Shown here piece after piece: positions 26,844-34,546 of a DNA stretch of 64,000 nucleotides. A program made the translations under genes and the position numbers. The DNA comes from Solimicrobium silvestre (GTDB lineage: Bacteria; Pseudomonadota; Gammaproteobacteria; Burkholderiales; Burkholderiaceae_D), in assembly GCF_002976435.1 (NCBI RefSeq), contig NZ_PUGF01000024.1, positions 1-64,000 on the forward strand, read 5' to 3'. The notes beneath the pieces are model-generated. The model was not told where the DNA came from and made no database searches. It saw only the letters and a program-made list of their open reading frames with translations. Numbering within the stretch: the stretch's first letter is position 1; every line of letters begins with the position of its first letter.

Positions 26844-28235
26844 ATGTTGTTAGCCACCAAATGTCCTCATTGCCGCACTACCTTTAAGGTCGCTAACGAC
26901 CAACTTAAATTACAAGCTGGCCTGGTACGCTGCGGCGTCTGCCAGCAAGTTTTTAACGGCATTGAGCATTTGGCTGCGGCCAGCAATACAGCAGTTGTCG
27001 CTGAACCTTTAAAAACACCGGAGCCAGTAACGAATCCGGTTGTTGATAAAGTTGTTGTTATTGATGATGATGATGATGATGATGAGATTGTTAATGCCGC
27101 TGCTGATCCCGTAACTGCACCAACTCCCGAATCCGATCCAGAACTTGATTCAGATCCAATTTTTGAGCCAACCTCTGAAAGTGATTTGATCAGTATCAGC
27201 ACAGCAGATCTGGATTTTGATTTACCTGACACGCCACCAACTGTCGCTGTAAAACCATTTTTAATCAGTTCAGAATCCGGCAGCCGCATCGAACCTGATT
27301 TAGATATAAATTTCGCTCCGCCCCAACCTCAAGTTCCTGTTCCTGTTCCTGTTCCTGTTCAAGTTCCAGCTCAAACGCACGAAAATGCAGCAGAAGGCTA
27401 CTTTAAGTCGCGCTCCAAAGCGGAGATTGAAGCCGAAGTGCAAGCACTGCTGGATGCCGACCTGCTAGCTGAACTTGAAGCAACCAATAGCGTTTTACTC
27501 AACATACAAAATTTACCGCCAGCCAGTAGCGATGCTAAAAAAATCGCTAAAGTTGAGCCTAGTTTTGATCTCCCTGAGTCGGAACCACTCTCGGAAACAG
27601 TTATTCCAGCAGAATTTTTGCAGCACACTGACTTACGCTCACATTTAAGCGACACAACGTCCGATGACTTTTTAAGCCAGGCTGACAGTACCGCCGATAT
27701 CAGCCCCAACAGTGGTGACATTGCGCAGCTTTCTTTTGTGCGTCAGGCAAATGCAAAAAAACGCGTCGCGTGGTTATTTTCCATCGGCACGCTGGTGTTG
27801 GTGCTACTGCTGACCGGGCAAGCAACTTACCAGTTCCGCGATTTAATCGCCGCCGTTTACCCTCCAAGCAAAGCCACCTTAGTCACACTGTGCCAATACG
27901 CGCGCTGTCAAATCCAGCTTCCGGCACAACTTGATGCGCTCAGTTACGAAGCTGATGAACTACATTCGCTACCACATGAAAATACCTATGAGTTCAGCCT
28001 ATTAATGCGCAATCACAGCAGCTTGCCGCAAGCTTGGCCGCACATTGAACTGACCTTAAAAGACGCTAAAAAACAAGCGGTATTGCGGCGCGTATTTACG
28101 CCAGACGAATATTTACCTAACCCGCACGACGTTTCAACTGGCTTCCCCGCCAATCAAGAGCAAGCCATTAAACTGTATTTTGCAGTCGATCAAGTGAAAG
28201 CATCTGATTATGTGGTGGCGACTTTTTACCCTTAA
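26844..28235 (+). CDS. DUF3426 protein with N-terminal zinc ribbon
   Basis: A 463-residue protein. The start TKCPHCRTTFKVANDQL with CGVCQQVF gives two CxxC pairs, the MJ0042-type zinc ribbon. The long middle (about residues 50-290) is acidic and of low complexity, including runs of Asp (about residues 75-80) and alternating Val-Pro (PVPVPVPVQVP). One transmembrane helix follows (about 305-325), and the C-terminal 130 residues match DUF3426, with two cysteines in CQYARCQI. The zinc ribbon would be cytoplasmic and the DUF3426 part periplasmic. Function is unknown; the link with prmA is conserved in betaproteobacteria. Confidence 0.9.
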   Translation: MLLATKCPHCRTTFKVANDQLKLQAGLVRCGVCQQVFNGIEHLAAASNTAVVAEPLKTPEPVTNPVVDKVVVIDDDDDDDEIVNAAADPVTAPTPESDPELDSDPIFEPTSESDLISISTADLDFDLPDTPPTVAVKPFLISSESGSRIEPDLDINFAPPQPQVPVPVPVPVQVPAQTHENAAEGYFKSRSKAEIEAEVQALLDADLLAELEATNSVLLNIQNLPPASSDAKKIAKVEPSFDLPESEPLSETVIPAEFLQHTDLRSHLSDTTSDDFLSQADSTADISPNSGDIAQLSFVRQANAKKRVAWLFSIGTLVLVLLLTGQATYQFRDLIAAVYPPSKATLVTLCQYARCQIQLPAQLDALSYEADELHSLPHENTYEFSLLMRNHSSLPQAWPHIELTLKDAKKQAVLRRVFTPDEYLPNPHDVSTGFPANQEQAIKLYFAVDQVKASDYVVATFYP

Positions 28236-28264
28236 ACCGGCTTTATTCAGGTAAAAATCACTGA

Positions 28265-28335
28265 CTTTATATAGCTCCGCCTTAGGTATTTTTCGACCAC
28301 TCCAATGGGTTTCCCGCCGATGAAAAGTCATTTTT
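28265..28335 (+). repeat. Family-3 small intergenic repeat, copy 1
   Basis: The block TAGCTCCGCCTTA, then TTTTTCG, then TCCAATGGGTTTCC shares the order and most bases with the segment at 34401-34471. It lies just after the DUF3426 gene stop. The long outer stem seen in the other copy is not well formed here. Confidence 0.45.
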
Positions 28336-28494
28336 CAGACAGTATATTTTATTCTCGACATACTTAAATTCAATTCAGGCATAAATTCAGTTTCTATACC
28401 CCAGCATAAAAAAATCAATAATAATTTAGAATAAGCGACGAGTTAATGCTAAATTTCAACCTAAGTTCAATCTAGCCAAGCAAGGACAGCGAAC

Positions 28495-29430
28495 ATGAAG
28501 CCCAGCCCAAACATTACCGTCGTTGGCAGCATCAATATGGATTTAGTGTTTCGCACCCCGCGCATGCCCGCCGTGGGCGAAACCATTAGCGGCCACGAAT
28601 TTGTTCAAATTAAAGGCGGAAAAGGTGCCAACCAGGCTGTTGCCGCGGCACGTCAGGGCGCCGTCACTACCTTAATTGCCTGCGTAGGCAATGACGCATA
28701 CGGCCAGCAATCCTTAAGCGGATTACACGCCGACGACATCGTCACCGACTTCATCAGCATCATCAATCACTGCGCCACTGGCGTAGCCGGTATTTTTGTC
28801 GACGACAGCGGCCACAACAGCATCGTCATCGCCCCGGGCGCAAACGCACAGTTAAGCCCATCCCATATCGACGCCGCCAAACACGCCATCAGCAGCGCAA
28901 CACTACTGCTATGCCAATGTGAAACGCCATTAGCCACAGTCAGCGCTGCCATCCAAATAGCGCATGAGCACGGCGTAAAAGTAGTCTTCAATCCAGCGCC
29001 AGCGATTCCTCTACCTGACGCATTGTTAGCCAAAGTCAGCTATTTAATCGTCAACGAAACCGAAGCTGAACAATTAAGCGGCATCAAAGTCACCAACCTG
29101 ACCACCGCCCAAACCGCCTCAAAGAATTTATTAAACCGCGGCGCAGCCTGTGTACTACTCACGATGGGCGAACAAGGCGTGTGTATCACAGAACAACATA
29201 ACAGCCAGCACATACCAGCCATAAAAGTAACAGTAATAGACACCACCGCCGCTGGAGACACATTCGTAGGCGCATTCGCCACCGCCATCGGACTAGGATT
29301 ATCAACAATAGAAGCCGCAAAACAAGCCCAATACAGCGCCGCATTAACAGTCACCAAACTCGGGGCACAAAGCTCAATACCGACCAAAGCAGAAGTTGAA
29401 CGGTTTATGGTAGAACAACTGAAAGTGTGA
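28495..29430 (+). CDS. rbsK: Ribokinase
   Basis: RbsK phosphorylates ribose to ribose 5-phosphate in the cytoplasm. The 311-residue protein has the PfkB-family sugar site GGKGANQAVAAARQ near the start, and the C-terminal ATP/catalytic motif DTTAAGDTFVGAF containing the catalytic Asp. No ribose transporter or regulator is next to it; the nucleoside hydrolase downstream (371 bp away) would release ribose, which fits nucleoside salvage. Its stop is followed within 10 bases by repeat copy C. Confidence 0.92.
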   Translation: MKPSPNITVVGSINMDLVFRTPRMPAVGETISGHEFVQIKGGKGANQAVAAARQGAVTTLIACVGNDAYGQQSLSGLHADDIVTDFISIINHCATGVAGIFVDDSGHNSIVIAPGANAQLSPSHIDAAKHAISSATLLLCQCETPLATVSAAIQIAHEHGVKVVFNPAPAIPLPDALLAKVSYLIVNETEAEQLSGIKVTNLTTAQTASKNLLNRGAACVLLTMGEQGVCITEQHNSQHIPAIKVTVIDTTAAGDTFVGAFATAIGLGLSTIEAAKQAQYSAALTVTKLGAQSSIPTKAEVERFMVEQLKV

Positions 29431-29433
29431 ATT

Positions 29434-29702
29434 GGGGTTGAAGTTGCTCTTGAAGTTGCTCTTGAAGTTGCTCTTGAAGTTGCCGGTGCTTTTGACCTAC
29501 CTCCACTTCTAGTTCGGCCGGTTTTTCTAAGGAAAAAAGGATTAGAAAGGTTCGTTGTCTGAGCGCAGCGAGTTTCGAACTTTTCCCTTTTTTTCTTAGA
29601 AAAATCGGGGTTTCCGAAATAGCGTGGTCGCCTTTTTTGGCCTACCTTTTTTGGCGACGCAAAAAAGGCAGGTAGCCGCCGGTCTACCACCGGCCCCAAG
29701 CC
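29434..29702 (+). repeat. Family-1 intergenic repeat, copy C
   Basis: It starts just after the rbsK stop with a 12-bp-period GTTGAAGTTGCTCTT-type tract (about 29437-29484), then CTCCACTTCTAGTTCGGCCGG. Hairpin I has arms 29522-29540 and 29586-29604 (stem class TTTTTCTAAGG, unique among the copies, one G-T pair). Then come TCGGGGTTTCCGAAATAGCG, hairpin II (29641-29652 with 29661-29672, loop GGCGACGC, one mismatch), and hairpin III GCCGGT/ACCGGC (29678-29683 with 29689-29694). Confidence 0.9.
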
Positions 29703-29740
29703 TATAAAATACCGCAATAGCAATTCACCGAATAATAAAA

Positions 29741-29766
29741 GCGTGGGCACAAACCTGTGCCCACGC
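29741..29766. repeat. 11-bp perfect hairpin GCGTGGGCACA
   Basis: GCGTGGGCACA (29741-29751) and TGTGCCCACGC (29756-29766) pair perfectly around AACC. It sits 35 bp upstream of the nucleoside hydrolase start, just before its ribosome-binding site AAAGGAAG. Such GTGGGCAC palindromes are commonly dispersed in proteobacterial genomes; a related GGGTGGGCACAAG occurs at about 46650. Confidence 0.6.
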
Positions 29767-29801
29767 TACGAAGTTAACTATTTAAATAAAAGGAAGCTAA
29801 T

Positions 29802-30797
29802 ATGTCCACCAAACACAAAGTAATCTTCGACACAGACCCCGGCGTAGATGACGCAATGGCCCTCTACTTCGCCCTGGCCCACCCAGACATCGAAGTGCTA
29901 GGAATAACCACCATTTTCGGCAACGTCACAGTAGAACAAGCCACAGAAAACGCCCTCTATCTAACCAGAATAGCCGGCTATGAAATCCCCGTCGCCCACG
30001 GCGCACCAGTCCCACTAGCCAAACCCCCCGGAACCCCACCCGGCTTCATCCACGGCGACGATGGCCTAGGCAACTTAACCAAACGCAGCCCAATCAAAGG
30101 CCAGGCCGAAAATTGCAGCGGTGCCGAATACATCGTAAAAATGGCGCGCGCCTATCCCGGCGAAATTACCTTGGTAGCGGTTGCCCCGTTAGCTAACTTA
30201 GGTTTAGCTTTAAAAATCGAACCCAATTTACCCAAATTAATCAAACAAGTGGTTTTAATGGCCGGTACCGTAACGGAACCTGGCAATGTTTCCCCAGTCG
30301 CAGAAGCCAATGTATGGAATGACCCCGATGCGGCTGATTTAGTGTTTACCGCAGGCTGGAATCTAACCATGGTCGGCTTGGATGTCACGCACCGCGTGGT
30401 TTTACCGTCAAGTTTTTTCGATGCCTTAGCCGCAAAACAAAACCATCTGGCCATGACTACGCTGCAACATGCGGTGCATTTTTACTGCAATTTCTACAGC
30501 GCAATTCGCCCGGAACTAGGCCACGCCTGTTTTGCGCATGACGTGTTGGCGTTTGTGTATTTGGTCGCACCGGAATTATTTAAAACGCAAGAAGGTCGCG
30601 TGCGGGTAGCAACCGATGGCATCGCCAACGGCCAAACCATGATGGATAAACACGGCAAGCTGTTTTACCCACAACCAGGCTGGGAACCAGAAAAACCAGT
30701 CACTCACGTTTGTATGCAAGTCGATGTTGACGCGTGTATTAAACTAATCGACAGCACCTTGGGCAGCGCTTGGTTAAAAGAACCACTCATCAATTAA
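29802..30797 (+). CDS. Nucleoside hydrolase (IunH/RihA-type)
   Basis: A 331-residue protein of the inosine/uridine-preferring nucleoside hydrolase family, which splits ribonucleosides into base and ribose. The N-terminal calcium-binding signature DTDPGVDDAMAL is intact, and VEQATENALYL, NVSPVAEANVWNDPDAAD and FAHDVLAFVYL carry further conserved positions. It has a good AAAGGAAG site. Substrate preference is not predictable. The next gene starts 22 bp downstream. It probably works with ribokinase upstream. Confidence 0.93.
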   Translation: MSTKHKVIFDTDPGVDDAMALYFALAHPDIEVLGITTIFGNVTVEQATENALYLTRIAGYEIPVAHGAPVPLAKPPGTPPGFIHGDDGLGNLTKRSPIKGQAENCSGAEYIVKMARAYPGEITLVAVAPLANLGLALKIEPNLPKLIKQVVLMAGTVTEPGNVSPVAEANVWNDPDAADLVFTAGWNLTMVGLDVTHRVVLPSSFFDALAAKQNHLAMTTLQHAVHFYCNFYSAIRPELGHACFAHDVLAFVYLVAPELFKTQEGRVRVATDGIANGQTMMDKHGKLFYPQPGWEPEKPVTHVCMQVDVDACIKLIDSTLGSAWLKEPLIN

Positions 30798-30819
30798 CTC
30801 ATAGCTTAATACATCGCTC

Positions 30820-31665
30820 ATGCTAATTCAGCCCATCGATTATCGCTCCCCAACGGCGGCGCAGCAATTCGCCGCCAGCCTGCACAATACCGGTTTTGGG
30901 GTGTTAACCCATCACCCCTTGTCGCAAGCGTTGGTGGAGCAGGTGTATGCCGAATGGCTGGCGTTTTTCAAAAGTGAAGCGAAACATGACTACACTTTTG
31001 ATCCGGACAAATTAGACGGTTACTTTTCAACAGAAATGTCGGAAACAGCCAAAGGTAGTAGCAAGCGCGACTTAAAAGAGTTTTATCACATCTACCCGTG
31101 GGGACGTTTTCCTAGTCAGGTATCTAACGCTGCGCGGCAATATTACCAACTAGGCGCGGAATTGGCAGCTGAGTTATTGCAGTGGGTAGAAACCTATTCA
31201 CCGCCAGCAATTCAAGCTCGCTATTCCATGCCGTTGTCTGAAATGATTAAGGACAGTCAGCAAACCTTGTTGCGGGTATTGCATTACCCACCATTGCATG
31301 GCGACGAAGATGCCAGTGCCATGCGCGCCGCCGCACATGGCGACATTAATTTACTGACCATTTTGCCTGCCGCAACCCAGGCAGGTTTGCAAGTAATCGC
31401 CAAAGACGGACAATGGCATGATGTGCCCTCCGATTTTGGCATGTTGATTGTCAATATCGGCGATATGCTGGATGAAGCATCGCAGGGCTATTACCCGTCA
31501 ACCGTACATCGGGTGTTAAACCCGACCGGAGCAGCAGCCAAACAATCACGCGTTTCCTTGCCTTTATTTCTGCATCCGCGCCCTGAAGTGGTGCTTTCAG
31601 AACGGCATACAGCGCAAAGTTATTTGACGGAGCGTTTGATTGAGTTGGGGGCGATTAAGAAGTAA
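30820..31665 (+). CDS. 2-oxoglutarate/Fe(II) oxygenase, isopenicillin N synthase-like
   Basis: A 281-residue enzyme of the IPNS-like dioxygenase group. The iron triad is His and Asp in AAAHGDINLLTILPA and a distal His in STVHRVLNP; the oxoglutarate-binding Arg and Ser are in KQSRVSLPLF. The substrate is unknown. It follows the nucleoside hydrolase by 22 bp, and so might act on a nucleoside or purine-related compound; this is inference from position. Its stop is followed after about 25 bp by repeat copy D. Confidence 0.88.
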   Translation: MLIQPIDYRSPTAAQQFAASLHNTGFGVLTHHPLSQALVEQVYAEWLAFFKSEAKHDYTFDPDKLDGYFSTEMSETAKGSSKRDLKEFYHIYPWGRFPSQVSNAARQYYQLGAELAAELLQWVETYSPPAIQARYSMPLSEMIKDSQQTLLRVLHYPPLHGDEDASAMRAAAHGDINLLTILPAATQAGLQVIAKDGQWHDVPSDFGMLIVNIGDMLDEASQGYYPSTVHRVLNPTGAAAKQSRVSLPLFLHPRPEVVLSERHTAQSYLTERLIELGAIKK

Positions 31666-31689
31666 CGTGCGCTAGTTAATGCTTGTTAG

Positions 31690-32002
31690 TGTTGAAGTTG
31701 CTTTTGAAGTTGCTTTTGAAGTTGCTTTTGAAGTTGCTTTTGAAGTTGCTTTTGAAGTTGCTTTTGAAGTTGCTTTTGAAGTTGCTGTTGCTGTTGATTT
31801 TGACCTACCACCACTTCTAGTTCGGCCGGTTATTTAACGGAAAAATGGATCAGAAAGGTTCGCTGTCTGAGCGCAGCGAGTTTCGAACTTTTCCCATTTT
31901 TTCGTTAAATAATCGGGGTTTCCGAAATAGCGTGGTCGCCTTTTTTGGCCTACCTTTTTTGGCGACGCAAAAAAGGTAGGTAGCCGCCGGTCTACCACCG
32001 GC
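31690..32002 (+). repeat. Family-1 intergenic repeat, copy D with minisatellite
   Basis: The tract is a minisatellite of eight 12-bp units GAAGTTGCTTTT (31694-31789, the last unit altered). It is followed by CCACTTCTAGTTCGGCCGG. Hairpin I has arms 31830-31848 and 31894-31912 (class TTATTTAACGG, one G-T pair), then TCGGGGTTTCCGAAATAGCG. Hairpin II is a perfect 12 bp (31949-31960 with 31969-31980, loop GGCGACGC), and hairpin III is at 31986-32002. It follows the oxygenase gene in the same orientation. Confidence 0.92.
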
Positions 32003-32054
32003 CTACAGAACTAAAATCATTACCACAGGCAATTCAAAACCTATCCGTAAATTA

Positions 32055-32086
32055 ACTGGTTTTGACGTACCTCCAGCTTCCAGGAC
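32055..32086 (+). repeat. Truncated family-1 remnant between copies D and E
   Basis: GGTTTTGACGTACCTCCAG and CTTCCAGG match the GCTTTTGACCTACCTCCA-CTTCTAG junction seen in copy C with a few changes. The hairpins are absent; the sequence continues into the IS-end-like block of copy E. Confidence 0.5.
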
Positions 32087-32105
32087 GATATAACGAAGGC
32101 TTAAA

Positions 32106-32410
32106 TGTGTTACCCATGTCTGGATACACCCGTTACCTATGTCCCACGTCTAAACACTTCGCCAAAAAAGGTAACCCAAAAAAGGCGACCACACTATTTC
32201 GGAAACCCCGATTTTTCACAGGAAAAATGGGAAAAGTTCGAAACTCGCCTGCGGCTCAGACAACGAACCTTTCTTATCCATTTTCCCTGTGAAAAACCGG
32301 CCGAACTAGAAGTGGGGGCAAGTCAAAAACAACTACAAAATCAAATTCAAAAACAACTGCAACATCAACACCAACACACACAAACTACAACCAGTGCAGT
32401 ACAGGAGCTT
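32106..32410 (-). repeat. Family-1 intergenic repeat, copy E (with IS-end-like extension)
   Basis: It is inverted relative to copy D. Read on the minus strand it begins about 30 bases after the porin stop with a GTTG-rich tract (32322-32395), then the conserved CCACTTCTAGTTCGGCCGG. Hairpin I has arms 32212-32230 and 32278-32296 (class TTTTTCACAGG, one non-Watson-Crick pair). It ends in the GTTACCyATGTC-containing extension (32106-32158) shared with copy A. Hairpin III is absent. Confidence 0.9.
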
Positions 32411-32436
32411 CGCCCCCCCCCAACAATCCAACAAAC

Positions 32437-33618
32437 CTAAAATATCCCCTGCAATGAAACCGAAAGCAAATGCGAATTCCCAAAGAACTTATACGGATAT
32501 TGCGACTCATCAATATTCACATCGTATTGCACTTTCAACGCCGTATTAGGTCGGAAATCCCAACGAACCACTATCGAATTAGTCTTTTGAGCCTCAATCG
32601 GCTGCGCAACAGTCGTGTACTGAGAATGCGTCAGCATCGGCGTAAAATCACCGACCTTATAGCCCACTCCTAACAAATTATATTTATAGACGTTATTAAT
32701 CCCCAGCGCAGTACTTTGCTGCTGATAGCGATCAATTTCGCCCCGCACCACCCAGTTTTGATAATCCATATTGGCCGACAAGCCTTCAATCCGGGTGAAT
32801 TGATTGGAAACGACTGTCGTAGCTGGCGCACCAGGATTATTTATCGTCGTAGTATCACGATATTCCATCGCCATGGCCCTGACATCAAAAGTACCGTTAG
32901 TCATGGAAACATAACTACCCCACATTTTTTTCCATGATTCCGTGGTCGGATTGGTGTCATAAATCAAGGTATCGTAAGCGTCATAGGTTTGCTTAAAATT
33001 ACCAGTCCAGACACTGGCATTCATAGTCCAGGCAGATTTACCGAGCTGAATATGGTAGCTCGCATTGCCACCATCATATTCATAGATAGGCCAGCCATAT
33101 ACATCCGGCGGCGGCCGTACCCACGGGTACGAATAACCGATATATAAATAATCACTGTAGTAATACAGCGGAATCCGCAAGCGCCCCACTTGAAATGTAA
33201 AAGGTGAATCTGGCGCGGGGCTCCAGGACGCATACAGCCAGTCGACCGAAGGACTGGAACCGTTATTCGGGTTTTGCGCACGCATGACAAACTGACCGGT
33301 GACCGATAACGTCGGAGTAAATTCCTTACGTAATTGCAACCCGAACAAGGATTCCTGGTCTAGCCGAAAACCTTTACTCTTCTCATACACACCGGCATAT
33401 TCCCAGTTTTGGATCGAGCAAGGGCAATGCCATTGTTGATACATCCAAGGAGTAGAACTGCCCTGCGCGGAGCCATTCACGACCTCAGCGCCGGTTAAAT
33501 TATAAAATCCGGTGGCAGTAAACGAACCGCTGCCATCCAGATCTATCGCCTGCGCAAATGCAGAAAACAGCAGCAGTAGCGGTAACATCAGCGTCAGCAA
33601 TGAGGCTATTTTTTTCAT
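32437..33618 (-). CDS. Outer-membrane porin-like beta-barrel protein
   Basis: A 393-residue protein with a clear signal peptide (MKKIASLLTLMLPLLLLFSAFAQA, seen as MKKIASLLTLML to FAQA). The mature part is rich in Tyr, Trp and Gly with alternating strands (FQVGRLRIPLYYYSDYLYIG), and the protein ends in LQGIF with a terminal Phe, as in outer-membrane barrels. The frame is open to 33720, but ATG 33618 has AAAGGAGAGCATAAA in front and starts the signal peptide. It follows the PstS-like gene by 73 bp, so the pair may handle anion or phosphate uptake. The exact porin family was not identified. Confidence 0.82.
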   Translation of the reverse strand: MKKIASLLTLMLPLLLLFSAFAQAIDLDGSGSFTATGFYNLTGAEVVNGSAQGSSTPWMYQQWHCPCSIQNWEYAGVYEKSKGFRLDQESLFGLQLRKEFTPTLSVTGQFVMRAQNPNNGSSPSVDWLYASWSPAPDSPFTFQVGRLRIPLYYYSDYLYIGYSYPWVRPPPDVYGWPIYEYDGGNASYHIQLGKSAWTMNASVWTGNFKQTYDAYDTLIYDTNPTTESWKKMWGSYVSMTNGTFDVRAMAMEYRDTTTINNPGAPATTVVSNQFTRIEGLSANMDYQNWVVRGEIDRYQQQSTALGINNVYKYNLLGVGYKVGDFTPMLTHSQYTTVAQPIEAQKTNSIVVRWDFRPNTALKVQYDVNIDESQYPYKFFGNSHLLSVSLQGIF

Positions 33619-33691
33619 TTTATGCTCTCCTTTATGTTCATCATTATTCAAAAGGTAGTTGTTCAACATATTGACCTCTCGTTTTAGCAGG

Positions 33692-34102
33692 TCAATTAAC
33701 CGGATAAATAATTTTGACACTGGAATCTACTGCGCTCTTTTCCATGTAACCAATTGCATTGATGTCACTCCCAATTTGCTTTTTCACTTCCTCACTGGTA
33801 TTGAATTGCTTAGGTGGTTTGGCCTTACCGGTAAACACCAATTTGGACCAGATCGCCCGGACCTGCGAAGGGTCTTTGTCGGTAATGGTTTTATAAAATT
33901 CAACCCGAATCGGCGATCCTTCCGCCAAGTCGATAGGCGAAAAGGTATTGGTGCTGCCTAAAAAATATTGCGCTATCTGCTCTTTGCTAATACTGATCGT
34001 TGGGTTTTTTGCGTTTACCACCACCACAAAATCTGCGTAAACAGAATAACAAACTGAATACGCGAGCAAACTGGCTAGCATTCCAATTAATATTTTTTTC
34101 AT
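33692..34102 (-). CDS. Short PstS-like periplasmic substrate-binding protein
   Basis: A 136-residue protein with a signal peptide (residues about 1-22, ending VYA) and a mature part (VVVNAKNPTISISKEQIAQYFLG, seen in part, then AIWSKLVFTGKAKPPK and INAIGYMEKSAV) that matches half of a phosphate-type binding fold. Stand-alone short versions of this fold are common beside porins in betaproteobacteria. The ATG at 34102 follows GAGGAACGCGCA; an upstream ATG adds seven residues. Ligand is unproven. No ABC transporter permease or ATPase is nearby. Confidence 0.82.
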   Translation of the reverse strand: MKKILIGMLASLLAYSVCYSVYADFVVVVNAKNPTISISKEQIAQYFLGSTNTFSPIDLAEGSPIRVEFYKTITDKDPSQVRAIWSKLVFTGKAKPPKQFNTSEEVKKQIGSDINAIGYMEKSAVDSSVKIIYPVN

Positions 34103-34274
34103 TGCGCGTTCCTCTAGATGCATCGCCGATGGTTGAGCTCACCGTTTTTTTGCTAGCCAACTGTAGGGTTAAATCTCACGTGATTGTTAATAATAGTCAA
34201 CGAAATCAACAATCACAAAATGTAATTAGTTCAGCTGCGGAGGAAGCGGGAGTGAGGTCACCGTCTGTTTGAAG

Positions 34275-34290
34275 TGTAATGCGCATTACA
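34275..34290. promoter_or_regulatory. 16-bp perfect palindrome, possible operator
   Basis: TGTAATGCGCATTACA is a perfect palindrome 173 bp upstream of the PstS-like gene, in a 440-bp gene-free region. Such a site could bind a dimeric regulator. Which one is not known. Confidence 0.4.
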
Positions 34291-34403
34291 GAGGCTCTGT
34301 AGCACGCTGAGAAGAGGTAGGGTGCGGTGAATAATATTTAAAAATGCATGGAGAAAGGAATGGATAAACCGCTGAAATCACGTATTTTCTGCCACTTCCA
34401 TAT

Positions 34404-34471
34404 CTCCCCCTTATTTTTCGCGATATTTCAACCTATCCAATGGGTTTCCAGATAGGAAAAATAGGGGGGAG
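34404..34471. repeat. Family-3 small intergenic repeat, copy 2, large hairpin
   Basis: CTCCCCCTTATTTTTC (34404-34419) pairs with GAAAAATAGGGGGGAG (34456-34471) at 15 of 16 positions. An inner CCTATC/GATAGG pair surrounds CCAATGGGTTTCC. The core is shared with 28265-28335. It lies between the YggT and PstS-like genes. Confidence 0.5.
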
Positions 34472-34546
34472 TGTTTCAATACCAATACAATATTTATAAA
34501 TAAATACTAGGGTATGATTTTTTACGTAACTTAATAACACATCTCA

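Noticed and set aside
31694-31789. Tandem 12-bp units as a CRISPR array
   Set aside because: Units are contiguous with no spacers; it is a minisatellite.
32062-32440. Overlapping plus-strand reading frames of 76 and 111 codons
   Set aside because: They lie entirely in repeat copy E and its IS-end-like block.
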